A stretch of DNA of 64,000 nt from Glossina fuscipes (lineage: Eukaryota; Arthropoda; Insecta; Diptera; Glossinidae): assembly GCF_014805625.2 (NCBI RefSeq), contig NW_023998436.1:1325981-1389980 (forward strand). Direction: 5' to 3'. Positions within the stretch are counted from its first letter, which is position 1. Every line of letters begins with the position of its first letter. The notes under the pieces were generated by a model. That model was not told the origin of the DNA. It saw only the letters and a program-made list of their open reading frames with translations, and did not search any database. Below are positions 24,301 through 36,300 of this stretch, piece by piece. A program made the position numbers and the translations under genes.

Positions 24301-27300
24301 CTCGTATTGAGGACTTCATAACATTCATTTCCGATTCTGAGACGTAAAAACAACAATACAAGGTTCCTAAGTGACTGAAAAAATAAGAAGCAAAAAAAAA
24401 AAAAGAATTAGTAATAATAAAAAATATCAGAGTCAAATATCGGGTCTTTGAACAAGTATTCTTTAACATGTTGATTGCCATGCGAGTTTTTAAGAAAATC
24501 TCCGGCAGGTCATGTCCGTGGCCATATCGCGCTACAACATAATGTCGGCCTACAAAGATATTTTGTCAACAGTTATTGTGGTGTACAAATAAATTATTTC
24601 CGCTGGAATTTATTGCTTCATAAAACGTATCTGACAGCTTCAATCTTTCTAAAATTTCATGTACAGATAATCTAAATATTTATGTTTGAACGATGTAAGC
24701 TGCACTTGTTTACAAGCTGCCGTTCGTTGCATATTTCAAGTTTAAAGAGGCGGGTGCGATTTATGGCACTGTGTTTTTCTGTGTTTTTCACTGGATGAAA
24801 TTAGAAAAAAATGCAGCCGAAACTACGGAAGCGAATAGGCTGCCTTGGGATGAAAAACACTTAGAAAGTGGTCTGCGAGATTTCGGGGAAAGAATTAGTG
24901 CCTTGAAAAGGATGAAATTTGCATACGTTCTGCAACAGTCTGAGGAGTGCCATTAAACCGCTCCCACATCTCGCGAGTTAGCTAGCTAAGCAAAGGTACG
25001 TACATCGGTCTCATACACCTCCAACCCTCCTAAAGTAGCACTTTCGAGTGGCCCTAGAATGTAATACAATTAATTGTCACAGACAAGCGTGAAGTATGTA
25101 GACAATATCACTACAGTCCGTCCGTATGTCTTCAATAAAAGCAGCCCAGGAAGTGATTTTCAACTTAGACTGAGCCTTTAAAGAATCTCGTGGTATTCTT
25201 CAGACCTGCCTGCTTCCGATTGCCACTTATTCAGGTCGATGCCGTTATATTTAACAAGTCACCGATTCACAGAAGTTGAAGATGTATAAAAATGGGCCAT
25301 TGGCTACTTCGTCTCCAAAACCCACAAATTTCTACCGCGAAGGCATGCATGCATAAGCTATCCGATAAACGGTGCAACATCGTAGGTAATGATGGCGCAT
25401 GTTTCCATTATTAAACTTGAAATTTAGTAAAAAAAAAAAAACGAAAGCAGTTTACTTGTACACCTATTACTTATCGTTGTCAAAGATTATTAGGCTTACA
25501 AAAAAATTGTTAAGAAACAAAATGGATTATCTATTTTGGAGCATAACATTGGTATTTTGTTTCGTAACGTAGCAAAAGATAAACACGTTTAGAATAAAAT
25601 GTTTCGCGACATGCACTTAGTTGAAAATCTTTTTTCGGGAACAGACTATTTAAGTAAGAAAGCAAGCCAAATTTGAAAACTACTTCTTCTTTTGTTCTCT
25701 CTACGAAAATTATATTAAGTACGAAGTATATATATACGAAGTGAGCGTCATCTGAAGTTTGGTGATGCGTCCTGATAAGAACTTTGGCTGTCATCCGAAT
25801 TCGAGGGACATGACAGTCAACTTGTTAGAAACGAAAACGGCAGAGTGAAGACAAATGTTTTTTATATCCATCACCGAAGGATGAGGGCTACATTCATTTT
25901 TTTTTGAATACCTTATAAAGGCGCAAGCGCAAGCTTCAAAAATTATTCAAAGTATATGAGTTTTTGGCCAGTTTCAAACTTGGAATGCAACTGTGAATGT
26001 TCGTCCGTTCGTCTGCCTAACTATGTAGTATCTGTGGTAAACACAAACGAAGATATCACTAAAAAAGTGGAAGTGACCTAAACTTCTCGAGGACATGTCT
26101 ACAATGCCGACGTGCCTAATAAAAATTTTTATTACAAAAATTGAAAACATCAGCCACGCCACTCCTATTAGAGAGCATGAAAATTTGGCTCTTTTACTTG
26201 TTTTGTCTCTTTTAGAATGACGGTGATGGGTATAAAAGATTGCAGACAGTGATGGGTGACCAGAAGAGATTATAATTTTTTTTTCCTTTTTTTCACTTTC
26301 AAGTATGTCCGGTTCAATTAAATTCTAAGTACGACATAATTCCGATGTCATGATAGATTCTCTTATCGCAGCGAATGCGATGAAACTAAATTCTCGGCAA
26401 ATGTGATCTAATTTCACCAAAATGTGTTTAGTACATAAACAGACATTTATAGTTTTGGGCCAACAACTTCCAGCAATCTCACGTCTCCTTCAACGCCATT
26501 TGGTATCGAACTTTTTTAAAATTACTGCATCATCAAGCCTGTCATGCAATAAATCGATTTTTGGACGCGGTGTCTAGCGTGTGATCTAGTCTTGTTGAAA
26601 CCGAATGTTGTTTTATCTATAATACTCTCCATCTGTTGGTAACAAAATGTCCCTTCTGCTTGAAAAATCAAACCTAATCAAATGCTCTCCTTTACGGAAT
26701 ATCTCATGAATAACTAGTGATTGCGCTTTATAACTAACAACGATAGTTTACGCCCATCCACTGAGCCACTGAGAGAACAGTGGGCTTCATCGCAAATGCA
26801 CAGTAAAAGTCGCAATAAGAAAACGATAAAGGTTGAAGCCTTCTTTCTTTCATATACTTCCTATTCTTCCCAAACGCAGCTAACGTCGACAGGACAATTT
26901 TCATATTTAATATATCAATGCAATGTCAAAAACGAGTAATATCAGCCCAATTGGAAAGCTTAAAAAAAGACGCGGCAAAAATCTTATCATCACTTCCCAA
27001 GGCAATATAGTCTGGTCGTTCCTCATTTTGTAGAGCTTAAAGCTCGCTCTTAGTTTTTTCAATATTTAAACTCAGAGAAAATTTAAAAAATTTAAAAATT
27101 CTTTGTAATTGTACAATATAAAAATACGGAGCGGTTGTATACACCCCTTTTTCACGCGATACTATGCTGTTACACATGTTATTTTTACATCCATTACCGA
27201 AAGATGATGGGTGTATACATACTTTTCAAGATAAGGGATTGTATGAGCAGTGGTCCATCCGAACCATCTTTAACAGCGTTCATCCTTGAGTAAAAACACG

Positions 27301-30300
27301 TCAGTATGTCAAATTTCATTAATTTGTCTCAAAATTTGCAACCTGTAGACTGAGCCCAAGAAAACAAGTCAGACAAGCATACAGACAATCGCTAATAAAA
27401 ATTAGATCTATCTCAAGTACTTCTCGAGTCTTGCCCACATCCGCACAAGCTTAATATACTCAATAATACTTAATGCGACCGGTAGTTTAAACGAAAAAAT
27501 ACATGGACCTGTTTAAATCCCTTTAGAAAATAATCGATCGAATAAATCGATCGGTATAGCAAAATGCGAGTCTTCTTTAAATTCTTCTGTAAAACCAAGT
27601 GCTGTAGGGTATAACAAACAAAAACGTCATAGTCGACCAGAGGCGATCATTAAGTATTTTACATAATTTCGGAACGATCATTTTCAGAATAGAGGGCTCG
27701 CCTGCGGAGTGGTCGCAAAAATAGTCTGATCCAAATCATTTTTAATACGAATGCATGTATGGTATCAAAATTTATCAAAATATACCGAAGATTACGACTT
27801 TTAATTTAAATACGCACCGATGAAGAGGCTTAAAGAGAGTTCTGACATTGAACTTCCAAAATTCGTTGCTTTTATGTTACAAAATGAAACCTTTAGAAAA
27901 CAATTTTCAAAAATCATCAAAGCAAACACTGATTATGCATATTTGTCCAGTGTGGATAACAGCAACCGAGGTCTTGACGACATCATGTCTATGATATCAA
28001 AAATCTATTTAGAAGTATAAACTTGATTTCAAGATCTTTCTTTCGATTTTCAAAAGTTAGTTTAGCTTGAAATTAGTCGAATCCTCCTACGGATCTTCGA
28101 ATATATTGAACACTTCTTTTCGTTTCAATAAGTTCCGGTGGATATAAAAAGAATGAATCCAAGTTCAAAATGGTTTCACTTTTGTTAGCCCACATGGTAA
28201 CACCGGCATTTTCTATACCAAAGAATTGAGAAATATTTCTTGTATCGATTCAAGCATGTCTGTCGATACCTATTTGTCATTAACCTATGACTACAAATTT
28301 AGTGTATTGAGATGTTTTTACTTAGACGACCCTTACCTATCCAAAATGGATTCGATCGTATATTTGTGATGACAATTCCCCTTAAAAAGCCTACTTTGAA
28401 AAAATCTTCATATAGAAAAAATAATTTATTTTGAATATTTCTCGACAAAAGTCGCTGGATGGCGTAGTTTGTCAATCCAAATTGGTATAGAAAATTTAGA
28501 TTAGAGATGAATCAATTTCTTGAAACCCATTCCAAAAGGAGTCTTTTAAATGGCAATGGAGTAGCTGTTTTTAAACAAACAGTCGAAGGAATGATGTTAT
28601 GCAGTAGGCATTTAATCCGATATACAAAACTTGCATTCGTGACGACGCCATATAATACGTCACTCAATAAGTGCTTAGGGTGACAAATAGACGTCATCGC
28701 TATTGACAATTTCATATCATTTTTAGGTAGTATAGACCTTAGAACGAAATTTATCAAAAACCACTAACTTACAAGTTATCATTGCCCGACCGGCGCTACT
28801 TGTATAATTTTCAAAACAATCGCAAATATATGCATTCCCTGCACCGACAAAGTATTGCTTTCTAATGGGAAAAACCACAGTTCGAGCAAAGCAATTGATC
28901 GACAAGTGTTGTTTGGATTCCCTACATCGCGCCAAGCAGTAGAGAAATAATTTGCTTATTTTAAACACGGCCGCATAAACACCGTCAATGCTGAACGCTT
29001 TATTCGTCCGAATTCATCCGTTGTTCCAGAAAAGATGAGAAAAAGTGCACAAATTGCATCGATTACCTTGAAAAGGCACAAGGAGTCATTAGTGAACAAT
29101 ACATAGCATTATTAGTGTGTTTGACTAACGAAATTTCAAAAAGATTGCAAATCTCTTACGAACTTTTTGAGTATTGTGTGTTATATAAGCTTGATCAGCA
29201 CCTAATTCTGAGTCGTTTTAAGCTACCTGTTTGTTATTCGCTCATCGCAACGGCTGCAAATTTGGCTTAAACACTGAAGGTTTTTGCACGCCAATTGATA
29301 TTCAAAATGGTTCAAATCGGCCAAGGGACACGCCTAAGGCGTGAGAACTCCTCTGCTTTTTGGACTTTTGCTTACAAAAGATGAAAGGATAGATTAGAAT
29401 ATTCAATTTTATTCAAATTATTAATATATATATATATTTATATATATTTTTATTTCCTATACCACTTGTGGTGCAGGGTATATTAAGCTAATGCGGACAT
29501 ATGTAACACTCAGAAACGCTTAAGATAGACCCATCTTTTATTATACCGATCGATTTAGAAACATTTTTTAAATCGATATAAATTTGCCTCTCTGTCTGTC
29601 CATGTATTTTTGTATTCAAGCTGCAGGTCGCAATGACATATTTTTGAGATATTTTGATGAAATTTAGTACACAGATCCATGAACGAACGCTATTATATAT
29701 TGTTCGGATCGGTTCACTCTTTTGACCGCTCTCCATGCAAGACCGTATTCCGAAAAGTCCTCATATAGTGAAAAATTGCAATTTTCAAAATTTTTCGACA
29801 AAATTCACTGAGTAATAGTAATGCGGTATGCAAACTTTCGACCGGCTGGGGCAATTTTTTAAAGCCCTCATATAACCGTGAAAATTGGCTCATAATAACA
29901 AAGAAATACACCTTACCGAATTTGGTCCACGTAGGTCTATACCCTTGCATATAAGGACTCTCATGAAACGTAATATGTCAAAGAAGTCGAATTGTTAATT
30001 TTTTTTGTGATGAAAATTTGTTTATGATAGTAATTGAATAAAAAAATTAATTGGCCCTAATTGGAACCACAGGGTTCTTGGCCCCCCCCCTCCATATAAG
30101 ATGTCCGTTGAGTTGTAAATCTTTCGGAAAGGGTCTTATGATGGAAATTAACGACCACAAATGTGCATTGGAGATATATGTTTTAGACCATTACGTATGT
30201 AGGGGCTATCATGAAAAGCCATCTCTTATATGGAGTGAAAGTATAAATTCTACTTTTCTATGATGGAAACTGAAAAACAATAAAGTTTTTGTCAAATAAA

Positions 30301-33300
30301 TAAAGTTTGCTAAATTTAGATCACCTCATGTGATGTTTTGGTCATACTCCAATATGCGGGCCTCCATTAAAAGTAGGCCTTTGCGTACCTTTGTTGTATT
30401 ATCACTGTGCCAGGCAAAATGGTGTGAGGTATCTAGTGGTCGGCCTTGCCCGCCTATAGTGCTCTTACTAATTTTCCATTTATAAGATTTTCTCTTTGTA
30501 GATTGCAAGGCAGAAAAATCATGAGATTGTTAAAAGAGACTTTTTTTTTTTTTTTAAGCATCGGCAGGAAATAAGAGCGATCTTGCTGAATAAATAATTT
30601 TGAGACTGACTTCAGATTAAATTCTATTTCACTTAAAGATCCATGAATGCTTCTAAATTAACAAAGTTATAATGGTTGGATGAAATTACTTTTTACATAT
30701 ACCACTACAGCATGTACTTGCTAACACTTAGGCACAGGCATAAATGTAAAAGAAGCCACAACATTTAAACACACATTTGATTTAAAATACTTCTTCATTT
30801 ATCTTTGGTAAGACAATACCAACAAGTATAGTGTTATTCCTTGTAAACGCATCAGTTTCATTCGCGCGCGAGGAGGTGCAAAATTGGCACAGTTTAGTCT
30901 TATGTCGAATTATTATTATGGGTCAACTTTGTATTATTAAATATTACAAATTAAATCTTTTTCCTAACTTTTCGTAGGAACGGTTGTTATACGAGAGAGA
31001 TGTTTTTCACATTATTTTATTATGCTAGTACTACTTAGCGATTTTTGTCGAGTAACTCCGAAAATTGCAATTATTTCTTGAAAAAGCCGTTATATGGGGA
31101 GTATTCGTCAAAATGGTTCGATATGAGCCATTTTCAATGGGGTCCATGTCTGGGCCGAAACTCGTTCGTGGACCATATGTCGTCAAAATATGTGAGAAAT
31201 TTACAAGCTGTGCATTGAAGATAAGAATACATAAGCAGATGTTAGACGGGCAGATAGACAGACAAGACTAAATTGATTCAAAAAATTCTTAATACATCGG
31301 TATTGTAAAATGGTCAGATTCTTTCAGATTTTATATATCTCCGTAAAAGTGGTGTAGAATATGTTATAAAATGCTTAGATCCTTTCAGATGTTGTATATA
31401 TCTGTAAAAGTGGTGTAGAATATAATTGAAGAAAAGGAATTTCTTAGTTGATTTCGGAAAATCTATCAATTCATCTATTGAAGGAGGAAATCTACGAATT
31501 CATCGCTGGAATTTCGGAATTTTCTATCTGCTAATGACTTCTCGGCTTTTTGGATCGTTGGAGTTCTTTTGTTTCTATTGCCATTGTTGGCTGGTTGTCG
31601 TTTTCGTCGCCCGTGAATAGAGCGATGACATGTTGTTTGTCTACATCATTACCATAGCAACGTTGCATATGTGTTTCGAATTCATTGCTTGCGTAGTGAT
31701 CGTGCCAATTTCTTTCTTTTTACCTTTGCGAAAGTTGCTGATTAAGGTACTCTTGTAACTCTGATTCTATAAAGTGTGTCAAACCTTAAATATTTTCAAG
31801 CTTTGTTTGAATCTATCCGTTGCAGTATTTTATCGTTCTTTAATTTTAATAGTTCTTGCTGTTGACCACCACCACTTTCGATGCAGGAGTATATCAACTT
31901 TACGCGGATTTATGATAACATCCAGAGGAATTTGGGATAGACCCATATATTAGTTTGGGGAAAAAGAAATCCATTATTTTTATATGAACTTCAGGACTTT
32001 ATTTAACATGCTTCGGATTGTCCGATTTGGGTCAAATCTGAAATTGTTTGATCGATACTTTACGAGAAATCTAACAGTGCAGCCATCTACCGAAAAAATA
32101 ATGGATTTCTTTTTCCCCAAACTAATATATCGATATTGATATAAACTTGTCCGTCAGTCTGTCCATCTTGGTTTCTTGTGTCCAGCTTGCGGGCAGAAAT
32201 TTTTGCACTGACCTATTTTCACCCAAGAGTGAACGCTGTTGAAAATGTATCGGATCGGGCTACATCTTCGACAAGTTACCATATAACCCTGAACTTGATT
32301 TTGAAATACATTATATATTCGTTATGTATTTGTAATTATAGGGTGGTGCAGCGTGTGGTAGGTTAATAGTGGACCATGCCTTCCCACATTAGCTTCACTT
32401 ATCATTATTCTAGTTTTCATTGCATCCTGCTAATCTGTTGTTCAGACTTTGCCGTCTGAAAACTGAATTGTAATACTGTCTTCGACGTTATTGTCTATTT
32501 CAATTTTTATTTTGATAGAGAAGGATGGACAACTGAAGTATCAAATATCAAAGACAAGTAAAACCGTTATAGTTGCGCAAGGTCCATTCTTATATATTGG
32601 GCTCCACTTGATCTGTTGTAACTTGTTACGTTGTTTTCGTGTGTATGTGTTCATTTTATGTGAATGCATCAATGAGAGGTATGCAATAAGTGCTTGTGTG
32701 GGAGCCCTTATATGGTGCCGGGTCCAAAAAATAGACCTACGTACTAACTTTGTACGGTTGTTTTCTCTGTCAAATTACTCTCACTGATCCATCTTCATTA
32801 GAAAATATTGAAAATTAGATCCGTTTCCTTGAGAAACCTTATATCATGAGAGTCTATTAGAAATGGATCTACGTGATCGACAAAATCAATTCTTTCTCCG
32901 TGATCTCCGCTTGAATAATAAAGCCACGATTCCTGCATAGTTGTCTATAGATAGATATTTTCGGGCACAGCCATCTCACTGACATTCAATTTCGAAGTCG
33001 TTCTATATTACGATATGGGTTTTTTCAATCTTTCCTAGTGTTGCAAACTCGATTGTGCTTGTACGATCACATTCAAATTCAACCATCTATTATATAAGCA
33101 CTTCATGTGAGGCAAGGCAGCGCATTCTCCCTGATAACCAAACTTTTTTAATACCCTACATACGCAAATGGTGTCAGAACAATATGTTAAATTTTTGCGA
33201 ACATATACAACACCAAGAACCACTTCAGACACAGTCATCTTCCGATCTGAGCGCGTCTATCTGTCTGTCTGTCTTGTATCTTTGTGTTCAATGCACAAGT

Positions 33301-36300
33301 GGCAATTTTGAGATTTTAATGAAATTAAGCACACTGACGCCTTTTAGCGCAGGAACGGACACTGTTTAAATGCTTTTACACTTTACAAAACGTGTGGTAT
33401 ATTCAATTTGTGCGGATGTAAGCAAAATCAATAAGCGTAAGGATCAATTCAAAGTCAGTTTTTGAATTGGTCTAAGCTTGTCCGTCCGTCCACCTGTCCG
33501 TCTGTTTTTTTGTCTTCGGAAACTTCCAATATGAGGCCTTATTTTGAGAAAGCATTATGTGACTAACTGCATTAAACTAAATGGTATAGGGTATTCAATG
33601 ATGAGCCATGCGCCACGACGGTGTTTTTAATTGTTTTCAGATTCTCTGTTGCTGTTTTATTTAGTCACAAGACATACGCAAGTCAATGTTGTCAAATAAC
33701 TAAAACTGTGTATTTAATGTTATCAAACACGATATGTCACCGTCTGAAGGTTTCTGAGACTATAAGTATATATTTGTTACAGACTTCCTGTTGGGTAACG
33801 TACCTTCCTTATTAGAATAGGAACAATTGATGCTTTATTTACTATATGAAATGGTAAGGTTTCAAGTAAGCTTTTCAAACCCAATAAAAGAGTGCCTTCC
33901 ATTTGCCAAATGTGCTTCAAAAGAATGTCCAAGACGTGCTAAAATGTCAGTCTTAATCAACGCATAAAGACCGAAGTTAATTTGGATATGTTATATGTAC
34001 ATGAACCAAACTTTGGTCTTAAATTTTTATACTCATCTCTGAAAATCTTGGTCGTTGTATATTTTACTTTCTTTTCTTTGCATTTGTCTTAGTAATCAAC
34101 ACGATTCAAAGGCCGCGTAAGAAAGAGAGTAGTGTTTGTAAGCGTTCCACTTGAAATTGAAGATATCAGTTACGACAGGAAAGACCACTGCTAACATGTT
34201 GATCAATCACTCAAGCGATGTCCCCTGTTCGCTTAAACGGTGTCAGTCAGAAAGAAGAGAGAAAAGAAAAAGCAATTGGCAGGTGCTGGCAGCAGCTTAG
34301 CAGTGTATGTTATGGATTTATTGAGTGACCACACTCACTATAGCTTCGACCAAAGAAAACTTTACTTTACTTAAGATTTAAACCCGTGAAAATGAACTTG
34401 GCAGTCGTGACTCTTACCTATTCAGCTTCTCAGGATAACTTATATGGGAAAATCTATTATCTATGGGAAAAGATTTATTGCTGTATGAGTAATGAACAAA
34501 AAATTTCAAAATTTTTTTTTTTACAAATATGCTTAGTTTCTGTTGTAGTATACGCGTGTCTTTTAACTGAGTTAGTTGCTATTCCACACTACTGCTGCTT
34601 CAATGGTGCCCCTAAGTTTTTACCAAATTTGAAGCCGATACCTTCCTTTTTGCGATCAGGAGAATGTTGAACGCAGACGGAAGGGCAGACATACATAGAA
34701 CGATTTAGAATTTGACCTTAACTGGTATGATCTCTGGAGCTCTCTTCTGAATATTACAAAGGTTTCACCAAAATAAATATACCTTTTAGCTAACAAAAAA
34801 TTAAATCCTGAAAAAACAAAGGTAAGAAAATTACGTTCAGCTATGGCTGAATCTTTTATACCCGCCAACTTTTTCTTAAAATAATCGCATTTTCTTAAAA
34901 GAAACCACAAACGAAGTTGTAATCCTCTATGGGTATGTGACGGATTTTTTTCCATTTTTGTACTAATGTACATATAGACTAAAATCTGCTGTAGTTTATG
35001 ACTTAATCAGCAAAAAATGTCAAAACATAAGTGTTCGCAGTTGATGTTCATCTTATGTGTATGCACATATCGCGCTTCTTACTTTTGACAAGCACGTTTC
35101 AATTAATCATATTCCATAAATCTCTTATCCTCTGAAATTTGGTTTTATTTGGAAGACCATACAGAAATTACTTCATATTTTTATGCAGATGACCCTTGAG
35201 ATGAAACAACTTAGATTTGGCTCTCGTGACTCTGTACGTTTAGTTTTCTTTTATTCAACCTACAAATCGCAATTTTGAGATATTTTGACTAAATTTTGGA
35301 CACCGACATGTTTTGGCCCAACGACAAACGTCATTGAAAATGGTTTGGATCGGACCATCTTTTCGATCACTTTCCATATAACGTTTTAATTCGAAAAATC
35401 GATGTATGAACGTAGGGTGGTGTAGGGTATTTAATAGTTAGCCCTATCTCACTGTAATGTTTTTACTTGTTTTCTTTGCGTGATATGTCTTATCGTAACG
35501 CTAAAGGTCACAGTTTTTTGCCTACATGTGTGAGTAGTACAGCAAATATTTTCTGAAAATCTGGTTTAATGTCTGACGAGCGTCAAATTTTTTCAAAAAA
35601 TTGATTTAAGAAACAAAATTGCGCCGATTTTTTTCATACAAATTTTAGATAGCTTAAGATGTAGCTAAAACATTGGGAACAAATAAGAAAATTATATTCG
35701 GCTGTGACCGAATCTTTTATAGTCACCAGCGGTTATCCCAAACCAACACCAAGAATAAATTGTATTTCAGTACTCTATATTACCGGGTGGGTGTGTCTAA
35801 TTTTTCCTACTGTTGTGGAATAAAGCTGGATACTTATATCGTGTGCCTATTGTAGTTTATGACTAATAAGCAAAAATGCGGGAAGCAAAAGTGCATTGTT
35901 GCGTTATAGGCGCGTCCTTCGGCTGGTCTGGGCCATTTTTAAACTCTCTTTGCAAATGCGAAGACGATGTCTTCATTTTTGCGAACGGAATAATGCACAG
36001 TTGAGTGGACGGGCTGACATGTTTAAGTGCATTTCTAATTTAACAGTGGTCAAGAATACATACTTTGTGAGGTTTTTGAAAGTTAATGAAAAATTATGAA
36101 AAAAGTGGGCGTTGCCGGTTTTTTCAAATATTGCAAAGGTACTATAGCATCGCTTATAGAATATACTTTTAAAAATTTACAAGTTTATCTGCTGTAGTTT
36201 GTGAATAATGAACAAAAAATTAATTTTTTTTTTTTTTTTGAAATTATTATTATTATTATTATTAATTTCGCCAGAGAAATAAATTCTAAGACTAAAACTC

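Noticed and set aside
24771..24956. A standalone 61-codon gene
   Set aside because: Better explained as the decayed start of the mariner remnant at 24760-25440.
33055..33369. A 104-codon gene in Phrf1 intron 3
   Set aside because: Its second half is the GTCY core of a dispersed repeat, and the frame is not kept in other copies.
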